Shown here piece after piece: positions 44,766 to 55,365 of a DNA stretch of 64,000 nucleotides. Numbering within the stretch: position 1 is the stretch's first letter; each line of letters opens with the position of its first letter. This DNA comes from Scylla paramamosain (lineage: Eukaryota; Arthropoda; Malacostraca; Decapoda; Portunidae). Below the pieces are notes generated by a model that was given only the letters and a program-made list of their open reading frames with translations, was not told where the DNA came from and ran no database searches. Both the position numbers and the translations under genes were made by a program. Where the stretch lies: contig NC_087181.1 in assembly GCF_035594125.1 (NCBI RefSeq), positions 6,641,340 to 6,705,339 on the forward strand. The letters are read 5' to 3'.

Positions 44766-46005
44766 TGTAGTGCTGAGAAATTAATTATGTATATTTCTAC
44801 TTTTTTTTTCCTAGGCTAGGGCCCATGTAGTGTGCGGGGGTGACCAGAATCTCAGTACCATGTGACTAACCCCTCCCCTTCCCCTCCTCTCCTCAGTGTC
44901 CTTTTGTCCTTGCTTTCCCCCCCCCCCCTCTCAGCGTCACTGTGTTGACCACTTCTATAACAAATTTACCCCGTGAATAAACGTAATTTCTCCTGCTTGG
45001 CCAGGTTATAGAGGCGAATTTTTCACCTAATCCCAGAGAATGGGGAGCCCTTAATATGATAAAATTAATTCTATAATGGTAAGGTCTTAAACCAGCCCAA
45101 ACAAATCCCAGATAATTACGCCGCGCCAATGAGGTTGACGAATCTGATAAGTCTTCTTTGCTTCGCTGCCTTGTTACCCCTGTTGCTCCACAAGCCAGGA
45201 AGAGATATCAGACTTTGACTAATTCCCCAATTGATTTCAAAAGTCCATTGAATTAAACTTCTTAAAGTAACAACTATAAAGTAAACAGTAACTTAATTAT
45301 TCATATTTTTCATCCCTGAACTCACAACCTAGTCGCTCCCCCCCTACTAAAAACAAAATTATAACTTAATAAATTTCCCCATTGGAAACCTTTATCCTTA
45401 GTTTCCCGCCGATTCCCTCACAAGCAAAGCCAGTCTCTCTCGGATTCTCCTCAGGTGAGCATGCGGTCTGATAATCTCCCCCTCCATTCCTGTAATATTA
45501 AGTAAGTGTTTATTTAACAATAATTTTACTAAAGCCAGTCTCTCTCGGATTCTCCTCAGACCCTCTTGGATTCCCCTCAGATATTCCTGTTGATAAACTA
45601 TTTCTGAGTGGATAGATATTCGCATTTTTTCGTTCTGTTTTTGTTGGTTTTCTCCACGGGACTAGTGAAACCACCTGGTTCGAGATCACCGTGTGAGACT
45701 GTCCTCAGGTCTATACATACTTTTTGGGTATATATTTGTTATTTATTTATTTATTCTCTGGTCTCCCCCACAATTCAGTAGTCGCGAAAATATCTCCATC
45801 GTAGTTTTTATGTAATTGAAGAATACGCTACCATTTATTTTGTATTTCTGAATTCCTTTCTTTTTATTATTATTATTCGGTTTATTCCATTATCAATTAA
45901 AAATCTATAAAAGTGTCAATATTTGTATTTCTCTTAATCCAGTGATAGGATTTAGTAATTTTCGTGTGCCACAAGGGAACATCACACTCCTTAGAGGGCA
46001 CTAAA
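44766..46005 (+). repeat. Solo LTR of the Gypsy C family
   Basis: A 1,240-bp sequence starting TGTAGTGCTGAG and ending GGGCACTAAA matches, in reverse orientation, the LTRs at 50614-51899 and 54072-55361. Exact CTGT target copies flank it (44762-44765 and 46006-46009). It lacks the 45-bp duplication present in the other two LTRs. A solo LTR normally results from recombination between the two LTRs of a full element. Confidence 0.93.
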
Positions 46006-46320
46006 CTGTTCGTTTCTCTTTTTTTTTTTCCCCTTTCTACAGGAGTTGCCGATCCAAAGGCCTGGCTCAGGAGTGATCCTGTGCCACCTGTACCATCAAG
46101 ATCAAGATCATGGAAAGGGCACAGGGTTGTTCTCACATACTCCATCCCCGCAGATGAGCTCGGGGACTGGAAGGGCAAGAGAAAATTTAATAATACAGCC
46201 GAAAGACGCTCATATGACCGCGCCTAACGTGCACTATCGTCAAGACCAAAACAAATAATTTACTGCCCGATTCGAGTCGGCTTAATATTGTCGAAAAAAG
46301 TACTCGTGTTACCACGCCTT

Positions 46321-46322
<2 letters not shown>

Positions 46323-46357
<35 letters not shown>
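46323..46357. repeat. (GA)n microsatellite
   Basis: An uninterrupted GA run of about 35 bp. Confidence 0.95.
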
Positions 46358-46360
<3 letters not shown>

Positions 46361-46527
46361 AAGGAGCGAGTGAGCACTTGGCCGATGAGGGTAAATAAGA
46401 GACAATAAAGGTAAGAGTTGGGCTCTAAGGTAGAAAGCATTTATAATGCTGTCTTTAGCATGTGAAAAGTAACAAAATATTTATGTAATGAAAATTATGT
46501 AAAGTACTCTCCTGTACCATTTAACTG

Positions 46528-46530
<3 letters not shown>

Positions 46531-46559
<29 letters not shown>
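46531..46559. repeat. (GA)n microsatellite
   Basis: An AG run of about 28 bp, about 200 bp from the previous one. Confidence 0.95.
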
Positions 46560-46561
<2 letters not shown>

Positions 46562-47475
46562 CACCTGTCCTTTCCACCAGTGTGTTAAACCGATAATTGG
46601 TCTTGTGGAGACATGGCAAGGCAACACATGGGAAATTTTCCTACTTGGCCAATGCCCAAACGTTCTTCCAGGAATAAAAGAAGTATAAGAAAATGTGCTC
46701 ATCTTATCAATTAATTGAATGAAATTGGTTGGGTAAGGCATGTATTTTGCTACAGTTCAGTTCAAGTAATGGAATACCCATCTATTTCAATTTGTATGGC
46801 CTCTTCAACACACAAAAGAAAATTCAAACTGTTCTAAATAAAGTTTAGAGATTTATACATTTTAATGAACAAGAACAATTAAATGCATATGATTTTGCAT
46901 ATTAAATATAATATTACCCCTTTGAATATAAGAAATCAACATAATGCGCAAAAAGTATTGGAAACTATAAGAACAAGCGAAATAGAACAGTAGGAAGTTA
47001 GTGACACCACACAATAACACGCACAAGTGGGTCCCTAAAAGTAGTAACATAATTTGCTCGGTACCACCGCAGGCAATTGCTACTTGAAAAATTTAATCTT
47101 TTCTTAGTTTCCACAGAATGTTTCCAGGATAATCGACAATGGAGGAACAGGAGAATACCAAGCCCTACGAAGTTCGGATGACCAGGAGCAGGGAATATTA
47201 CATTATTTTGTCATACCTACATCCTTATACCTTTCTCATATCATGTTATCATGCTACTCCCCTCTTTCTATGAACACTACACTAAATACACCTCAAGTCA
47301 TTTACTGAGCACAGTTCAACTGTCCTAAATGTAACCACTTAAATTTTACATTAGAGTTAATGTAAAGAATATACATTCTGGACCACAGTATCAGCAGACA
47401 TCATTGGTCAGGGACTTAGTTGTGTTTCTTCTGGAGAGAACTGTCCCACACAATAATGAAGGCATGTAGGTAAAA

Positions 47476-47477
<2 letters not shown>

Positions 47478-47527
<50 letters not shown>

Positions 47528-47544
47528 CTCTCTCTCTCTCTCTC
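47478..47544. repeat. (CA)n(CT)n compound microsatellite
   Basis: CA repeats for about 47 bp pass directly into CT repeats for about 20 bp. Confidence 0.95.
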
Positions 47545-49284
47545 ATAGTGAGGCAGGTTTCATCCCCTTCAGAAGTCTGTGTTTTAGGGAAAGCTGCGGT
47601 CCTGCTAATGCAGTTGTGATCTTGAATGTAATTATTGAGGGAATGCATGTCTATGTTTATAGATATGAAAAAAAAAAAAAAGCAATGTGGTTGAGCCCAC
47701 AATCTGTCTTTTCTCCTACTTTCTTTCACCCCTTCTCTTCCCATCCACTTTCTCTTTAGCTAGCTGTCCTTTTTCTTCAACTTCCTTAAAAAAAAAAAAA
47801 AAAAATCAGTTCTGCTTTGGTTGCCTGAGAAGACAAATCACTAGAGGTGAAATGGCATCAAGAGGCTGCAGTCATTCTCCAGATGTATTCTGGTACATAT
47901 GTGGTCAATTCATCAAGACAAGAGCAAAGAAGTTCTCTGTGACAGCATCTGGAAAAAATAGTGAAATTTAGCTATTTTGGGAAAAAAAAAAATCATTCTT
48001 AAAGCCATAAAAGCAAAGTTTTACAGGATTAATGGACATTTTCTATTGTTTTGCAATTAAATGAATTGGAAAATAACACTTGCTTGTCGAAGACAAAAAT
48101 CGTGTTCCATAGTGTTATATTACTCCATGGATCCATGAGTTCTTGTCAGTTCTGCTGTGATGTCATCTTCGTTGTTTTTGTAAATGCAGTTATCCATGTT
48201 TGGAATGATAACAGATCTGTTGGCTTTAAGTTCAGTGGAATTTGAGGAAAGAATTCTTTATTGTTTAATTCCTTGAAAGTCTTCTGTTCAGAGATGGATT
48301 CTAGATCTTGATCGCTGCTAATGATGACAACGTAGCCATCAGAGAGAGAAATAATTTTGATGATATATATATCGTTATTGGAAAGAATTTCAAGTTGGCT
48401 GTTGGTCTTCCTTGTGTCCTTGCTAACGGTAGTCTTAATTTTTACCCTGGGGTATCTTGCATCCTACTGGGGGGACAAAGCCCTACTGACAACCACAACC
48501 AATGGATAGAGAATAGAAGGAACCTGCCTAGGCAGAACAGTTTGATATCCCGGCTGTTAACAACCGTTGTAGACACCCTGCTCTACACACTAACCCCATC
48601 AGAGTTTGCCCGCCCTTTCCAGTGGGTTTAAGGCTGCCTTTCTGAAGGCTCCCTTGTGTAAGCTGCAGGGTTCACCTTCTCCACATTCGGGGAGAGAGGT
48701 ATTCATTGGTTGTTATTTTTGCTAGGCATAATTACCATGCCTAGAAGGGATGGGATTAGGTACAATACCGTTCCCAAACCGTCACAATTTAAAGTAAATT
48801 GATTTGTTTTAATGTGTTTATTTACTGTACTGGGATGTGTAGGCAGCAAAGTGTAATGAAGGAGGCTAGTTATGATAGAGCGGAAACAGCTAACCGGGAA
48901 AAGCCGTTAGTGGGGGTGTAGTAGGTTCAAGTGACCAGCTAGTTTCAAGTGACCAAGTGCATGCGCAGTCCCATTTTTACTGCAAGACATGCGATGCATT
49001 CACTCCCAGTCACGGTAATGCACAGATGTCTTCAGCTAACGCCATTCAACAGCAGCAGTACTAGGCATGCCAAGTAGGTTAGGTTAGGATTGATGATTGA
49101 TTGATACATTTATTGTTGCATTAATAATGAAATACAACAAAGGAGGAGGACAAACCTTGCCACCTACCCCCTGGGCAAAGACTTGAGGGTAGAGTATCAA
49201 AAATATAAAAATAGATAGTATACATTACAAGAATATAAGTAAATAAATGAATACAGATATTGCACACCTTATGGCATAAATATC

Positions 49285-50609
49285 CTACAGCCTGGGAGCA
49301 AACGTAGGATATTCCTTGAGTATATCCCTGAGAGTGGCTGAGTCTAAGAAATGGTCTATGAGGGTATACAAGTCATGTTGACCTTGCAGCCTAAATTTAG
49401 CAATGAGAGGACATTCCGTGACATAATGACGCAGTGTGTGTCCCCTTGGTGCAGCACACAGAACACAACATACACCAGGAGAAGCACTGACTTTCCAAAA
49501 GTATTTATAGCCTAATCTGAGCCTCACTGCCACCCTATCATGTGATGCAGTGTCTCCCATAAGTGTCAGCACAGCTCTGGGCGACAAGTACATAGTGAAG
49601 ACTACTGCCACTGCCCCTATGGCAACAAAGCTCGAACTTATCACTAATACTATTATGTACAAAGTCCTTAATGCTACTCTTAACATAGCCCAGAGTGTAC
49701 TCAGCACCAGGGTCCACTGTGTCATCCTGAAGGGCACGTTGAGCAAGGCGGTCTGCCTCTTCATTAAGTGGGATACCCACATGAGAGGGTATCCAGGTGA
49801 AGTGGACCATGGCACCAGCACCTTCTAGGGCATGGATGAGATCAAGACATTTATTAACTAGATCACAGTCCATGGGGGAGGTAGATTGGAGATCATACAG
49901 TGCAGCCTGTCAACAAAGAAGAATACATCCTTATGGAGAGGTGCCACAATATGGAGTGCCTACAGAACAGCATACAGTTCTGCCCTAGTGGAGGACATGT
50001 GTGCAGGGAGCCACCTGGAAACCTTAGTGTCAGTGTGGTGATTGGCAGAAATGTAGTTGCGGATGAACAGCCCACATCTGGACCTGCTGCCATTGACTGA
50101 ACCATCACAATAAACATGAATAGCCTGAACGTGGGGATACTTGGACAATTTAGTCATGAACATGTCTTGCAGTACATGAGAGGGCCAGTCCCTCTTGGGC
50201 TGATGCAGTGAGTGAATATCAACACTGACACGGTGAGGGTTCCAAACGGGTTGGAGTGGTGACATAACAATGTTAATACAGGCCTTGGCTATACCTACAC
50301 TTGTAAGAACTCCCAAGATCTTCCTGAGGTATGGAGTTGTAGGAGTCCAAGGATCACAATACATGGGGGTCAGTGATTCCTTCAGAGAGTCGGAGCCCGT
50401 GCATAGCATCCGACCAACAGTATGACAAGTAATTTCCTTTATCCTACACATAATACTCGGCAGATGCAGTTTAGCTCTGAGTACCTCAATCCGAGCAGTC
50501 CTTGGGCATCCCAAAATTATTCTCATGGCTTCATTCTGAACAAGCTCCAGAGGACGGAGTTGGGTGGCACCAAACTGTATGAAAATAGGGGCTGCGTAGT
50601 CAATGAGGG
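49285..50609 (-). pseudogene. LINE ORF2 part 2: post-RT region and RNase H
   Basis: The frame resumes after the LTR insertion with LIDYAAPIFIQFGATQLRPLE, the thumb segment typical of I/Jockey LINEs. RNase H follows with IHVYCDGSVNGSRSRCGLFI (first catalytic Asp), TRAELYAVL (Glu) and, in shifted frames, WIPSHVGIPLNEEADRLAQ (His and last Asp). A Cys/His cluster (CCVLCAAPRGHTLRHYVTEC) ends the protein near 49365. Frameshifts near 49960 and 49700 break it. Confidence 0.85.
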
Positions 50610-50613
50610 ACTG

Positions 50614-51899
50614 TTTAGTGCCCTCTAAGGGGTGTGATGTTCCCTTGTGGCACACGATAATTACAAATCCTATCACTGGATTAAAAGAAAATACAAATAT
50701 TGACACTTTTATAGATTTTTAATTGATAATGGAATAAACCGAATAATAATAATAAAAAGAAAGGAATTCAGAAATACAAAATAAATGGTAGCGTACTCTT
50801 CAGTTACATAATTCCGAAATACAAAATAAATGGTAGCGTATTCTTCAATTACATAAAAACTACGATGGAGATATTTTCGCGACTACTGAGTTGTGGGGGA
50901 GACCAGAGAATAAATAAATAAATAACAAATATATATACCCAAAAAAATATGTATATACCTGAGGACAGTCTCACACGGTGATCTCGAACCAGGTGGTTTC
51001 ACTAGTCCCGTGGAGAAAACCAACAAAAACAGAACGAAAAAATGCGAATATCTATCCACTCAGAAAACAGTTTATCATCAGGAATATCTGAGGAGAATCC
51101 GAGAGGGTCTGAGGAGAATCCGAGAGAGACTGGCTTTAGTAAAATTATTGTTAAATAAACACTTACTTAATATTACAGGAATGGAGGGGGAGACTATCAG
51201 ACTGCATGCTCACCTGAGGAGAATCCGAGAGAGACTGGCTTTGCTTGTGAGGAAATCGGCGGGAAACTAAGGATAAAGGTTTCCAATGGGGAAATTTATT
51301 AAGTTATAATTTTGTTTTTAGTGGGGTGGGGGGCGACTAGGTTGTGAGTTCAGGGATGAAAAATATGAATAATTAAGTTACTGTTTACTTTATAGTTGTT
51401 ACTTTAAGAAGTTTAATTCAATGGACTTTTGAAATCAATTGGGGAATTAGTCAAAGTCTGGTATCTCTTCCCGGCTTGCGTAGCAACAGGGGTGACAGGG
51501 CAGCGAAGCAAAGAAGACTTATCAGATTCGTCAACCTCATTGGCGCGGCGTAATTATCTGGGATTTGTTTGGGCTGGTTTAAGACCTTACCATTATAGAA
51601 TTAATTTTATCATATTAAGGGCTCCCCATTCTCTGGGATTAGGTGAAAAATTCGCCTCTATAACCTGGCCAAGCAGGAGAAATTACGTTTATTCACGGGG
51701 TAAATTTGTTATAGAAGTGGTCAACACAGTGACGCTGAGAGGGGGGGGGAAAGCAAGGACAAAAGGACACTGAGGAGAGGAGGGGAAGGGGAGGGGTTAG
51801 TCACATGGTACTGAGATTCTGGTCACCCCCGCACACTACATGGGCCCTAGCCTAGGAAAAAAAAGTAGAAATATACATAATTAATTTCTCAGCACTACA
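50614..51899 (-). repeat. Element C 3' LTR
   Basis: The plus strand starts TTTAGTGCCCTC and ends AGCACTACA. It contains a 45-bp tandem duplication (about 50771-50860) and three scattered copies of GAGGAGAATCCGAGAGAG-type sequence at 51087-51235. Confidence 0.93.
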
Positions 51900-52586
51900 C
51901 GAGCCTTTCATCCGTTCTAGAATTTTTCACCTCTCTCTTTTCTCCTTACCAAAAAAAATAAAATAACACCTTCACATCCGAGTAATTAGAAACTCCCCTC
52001 ACCACCACATAACCAAGCCAGGCTGACGAACTGCACGTGGTCTCTGTCGGGAAATAACTCTGACATTCTCTCCCATACAATGGCTTGTGGGCCATATCAC
52101 CACAATGTCCCTTGGAGACATAACTCGGCTCTTTCTCTCATCTCAAGGAAAAAGAAAAGAAATTCCACCCCAACCAGCCTCTTGACCTCCTGTGGTGTGA
52201 GGACTTAACCTTAAGTCACTCCGTCACTCTCTGAAACGAGATTCGGCCACCCCAGTACTCGGTTCCTTCCACTCGGACAGTCATTTACTCATCCACACAT
52301 TCACTCATACCACGAGATACTATAGATGATTACGCGAAGCGCTCGCCACGTCCTGAAGTAATCCACCACAGAATGGCCCGAACGGATTGTCGAGTGCAGT
52401 AGTAGTCTGCGAATTAAAGTGGTTCCTTATTCCTTCTCAAATTCTTACATCACCTCTCACATAGTACCCATACCCGTCATACCACGATTCATTACAACCA
52501 GTCCAGCCAGACCATGCAAAAGTAAGGGGGGGGACTCTATTTACCCCAAGCACTCTGCTCTTTTCTATACCGTCTTTCCAGCGACA

Positions 52587-53640
52587 TTAACATTCCTCAA
52601 TATAGCGTCTGGGACGGTTACGCACTCTAGGCGGTAACACTTCAGTTTCTATATCAGGTTGGAACACTGTGTCTTGAGCTGCAACTACGTACTCTTCCTC
52701 ACTGTGAAACTGTTTGATCTTTTCTGCCGCTCTTTGCACCATCTTTCCCGAGAAAGGGTCTTTCACCACATAACCACCGCCTCCTCTTAAAACTTCCACC
52801 ACCTTATATGGGCCGTCCCAACGAACACAGTTTCTTACACACTCCTGACTCTGTAGTTTCTCGCTTCACCCACACCAACGCCCCAATGTCTACCTTCTGC
52901 TCCTTGCGTTTCCTGTTGGCCGCATTACGGTATTTCCGAGTCATTTTCTCGTGTGTTTCCCGGATCAGCCGGCGGACCACATCCACGTCTTGCTCGTCAC
53001 CATCAACTGCGGGTAGCCTGGCACCCACCACTTGGGGCGCATGCCGGGAGAAAAACGCGAAGAAAGGTTGTTGGGCGATAATGGTATGGACGGCGGCATT
53101 CATAGTGGCCTGACACACAGGGAGTAGGCGAGGCCACCGTAGCGGGTAACCTCGGCACATGGAAGCCAAGATGGATTTGAGCGTGCGATGGAGTCGTTCG
53201 GTGATGGCGTTCCCTTGCGGGTGGTAGGGAGTGGTGTAACAGAGGGTGATGAGGTGTTGCTGGCAGAATTGTTGGAAGATCTGGGAGGTGAACTCGCCCC
53301 CGTTGTCCAGGACGATGGAGTGAGGAGTCCCGAAGTCGGTAATGTACTGCTGCAGCGCCTCTACAATTCCCTCTGATAGTTTGTTTTTGAGTGGATAGAA
53401 CTTCACAAATCGGCTAAAGTGATCTACGATAGTCAACACATATCGGTAGCCACCACTGCCTGCAATCATATCCGTCAGGTCTATACCTATCCTATCTAAG
53501 GGCTTCTCTACTGAAGGTAATTCTTTACGTACTGGGTTACGTCAAACTTGAGATTACACCAGTAAAACAATTCTTCGGCCTTTTTAATTGTCTTTTTCTG
53601 ACCCAGGTGGCCAGAAAGCTCATGTGCATGTTTTGTCATT
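52587..53640 (-). pseudogene. Gypsy-type integrase fragment of element C
   Basis: The minus-strand reading starts in the zinc region (HAHELSGHLGQKKTIKKAEEL, about 53630-53570), breaks at a TAG near 53520, then continues as the integrase core with the D-D-E triad: LTIVDHFSRF, IVLDNGGEF and ITERLHRTLK. A GxxVWVK-type C-terminal module ends at 52804. A shifted frame (52802-52587) carries YVVKDPFSGKMVQ and a basic RVRNRPRRY tail. Reverse transcriptase and RNase H are absent. Confidence 0.85.
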
Positions 53641-53734
53641 ACTCAAGAAAAAAAAATTATAGTTCATTACTATTTCTCCTCCTCTGGTTTTCCTCTTAAT
53701 CATTGTTATTCATTACTCCTCCTCCACCTCCTTT

Positions 53735-53904
53735 CTCCTTGCATTATTACTTATTACTCCTATCCTCCTTCTTTCTCCTTCCTATACACAAAGACTCCTG
53801 CTCCTCCTCCTCCTCCATTCTCCTTGCATTATTACTTATTACTCCTATCCTCCTTCTTTCTCCTTCCTATACACAAAGACTCCTGCTCCTCCTCCTCCTC
53901 CATC
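53735..53904. repeat. 85-bp tandem duplication, CTCCT-rich
   Basis: Two copies starting CTCCTTGCATTATTACTTAT at 53735 and 53820, inside element C in place of the missing gag/RT region. Confidence 0.85.
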
Positions 53905-54071
53905 CTGAACGTTCTGTGCCTCTCCAATCATCACCTGCTCACCACCATGCACGTGCACGCCCTCCTTTGAATGTCTCGCTTGGCATCATCATCACCTTCA
54001 ACATTTACAATTATTTCCAGTCTCCACCTCTTTCGGTTAGTCGCGAAATAAATGCCACCGCTGCTCACCAG

Positions 54072-55361
54072 TTTAGTGCCCTCTAAGGGGTGTGATGTTC
54101 CCTTGTGGCACACGATAATTACAAATCCTATCACTGGATTAAAAGAAAATACAAATATTGACACTTTTATAGATTTTTAATTGATAATGGAATAAACCGA
54201 ATAATAATAATAAAAAGAAAGGAATTCAGAAATACAAAATAAATGGTAGCGTACTCTTCAGTTACATAATTCCGAAATACAAAATAAATGGTAGCGTATT
54301 CTTCAATTACATAAAAACTACGATGGAGATATTTTCGCGACTACTGAGTTGTGGGGGAGACCAGAGAATAAATAAATAAATAACAAATATATATACCCAA
54401 AAAAATATGTATATACCTGAGGACAGTCTCACACGGTGATCTCGAACCAGGTGGTTTCACTAGTCCCGTGGAGAAAACCAACAAAAACAGAACGAAAAAA
54501 TGCGAATATCTATCCACTCAGAAAACAGTTTATCATCAGGAATATCTGAGGAGAATCCGAGAGGGTCTGAGGAGAATCCGAGAGAGACTGGCTTTAGTAA
54601 AATTATTGTTAAATAAACACTTACTTAATATTACAGGAATGGAGGGGGAGACTATCAGACTGCATGCTCACCTGAGGAGAATCCGAGAGAGACTGGCTTT
54701 GCTTGTGAGGAAATCGGCGGGAAACTAAGGATAAAGGTTTCCAATGGGGAAATTTATTAAGTTATAATTTTGTTTTTAGTGGGGGGGGGGGCGACTAGGT
54801 TGTGAGTTCAGGGATGAAAAATATGAATAATTAAGTTACTGTTTACTTTATAGTTGTTACTTTAAGAAGTTTAATTCAATGGACTTTTGAAATCAATTGG
54901 GGAATTAGTCAAAGTCTGGTATCTCTTCCCGGCTTGCGTAGCAACAGGGGTGACAGGGCAGCGAAGCAAAGAAGACTTATCAGATTCGTCAACCTCATTG
55001 GCGCGGCGTAATTATCTGGGATTTGTTTGGGCTGGTTTAAGACCTTACCATTATAGAATTAATTTTATCATATTAAGGGCTCCCCATTCTCTGGGATTAG
55101 GTGAAAAATTCGCCTCTATAACCTGGCCAAGCAGGAGAAATTACGTTTATTCACGGGGCAAATTTGTTATAGAAGTGGTCAACACAGTGACGCTGAGAGG
55201 GGGGGGGGGGAAAAGCAAGGACAAAAGGACACTGAGGAGAGGAGGGGAAGGGGAGGGGTTAGTCACATTGTACTGAGATTCTGGTCACCCCCGCACACTA
55301 CATGGGCCCTAGCCTAGGAAAAAAAAGTAGAAATATACATAATTAATTTCTCAGCACTACA
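54072..55361 (-). repeat. Element C 5' LTR
   Basis: It matches 50614-51899 almost base for base, including the 45-bp duplication. Confidence 0.93.
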
Positions 55362-55365
55362 ACTG

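Larger units (their letters stand above)
43983..46110 (+). mobile_element. PHD/esterase LINE, third copy, 5'-truncated and split by a solo LTR
   Basis: It begins at GAGAGGTGACATGGGATGG (equivalent to about 16334), runs to 44765, is interrupted by a solo LTR (44766-46005) and resumes at the duplicated CTGT (46006-46009) with the normal 3' UTR and (ATCAAG)n tail (46094-46110). The uninterrupted site GATGCTGTTCGTTTCTC is visible at 17108 and 43756. Confidence 0.93.
46111..49090. other. Non-coding stretch with microsatellites, no gene recognised
   Basis: Mostly AT-rich single-copy-looking sequence. Small frames such as 48308-48631 have no recognisable product. A segment near 46610-46690 resembles 59785-59840 in the window (CCAAT...AAACGTTCTTCCAGGAATAAAAG type), suggesting an old dispersed repeat. 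Confidence 0.55.
50614..55361 (-). mobile_element. LTR retrotransposon C (Gypsy integrase), very young, internally deleted
   Basis: LTRs 50614-51899 (1,286 bp) and 54072-55361 (1,290 bp) are nearly identical, differing mostly in G-run lengths and a few bases. The 4-bp target duplication ACTG is exact at 50610-50613 and 55362-55365. The interior is only 2.2 kb and keeps the integrase end of pol on the minus strand, with no gag, protease or reverse transcriptase. This suggests a deletion derivative mobilised by a full-length relative. A solo LTR of the same family lies at 44766-46005. Confidence 0.93.

Noticed and set aside
51010..51773. Frames with repeated RRIRERLAL units and a 114-residue frame, duplicated at 54468-55276
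   Set aside because: They lie wholly inside the LTRs of element C, on the strand opposite to its coding sequence, and reflect internal LTR repeats.
50614..55361. Composite DNA-transposon interpretation (two like-oriented copies of a 1.29-kb element bracketing cargo)
   Set aside because: A single 4-bp target duplication surrounds the whole unit and a retroviral-type integrase lies inside, so the repeats are LTRs.
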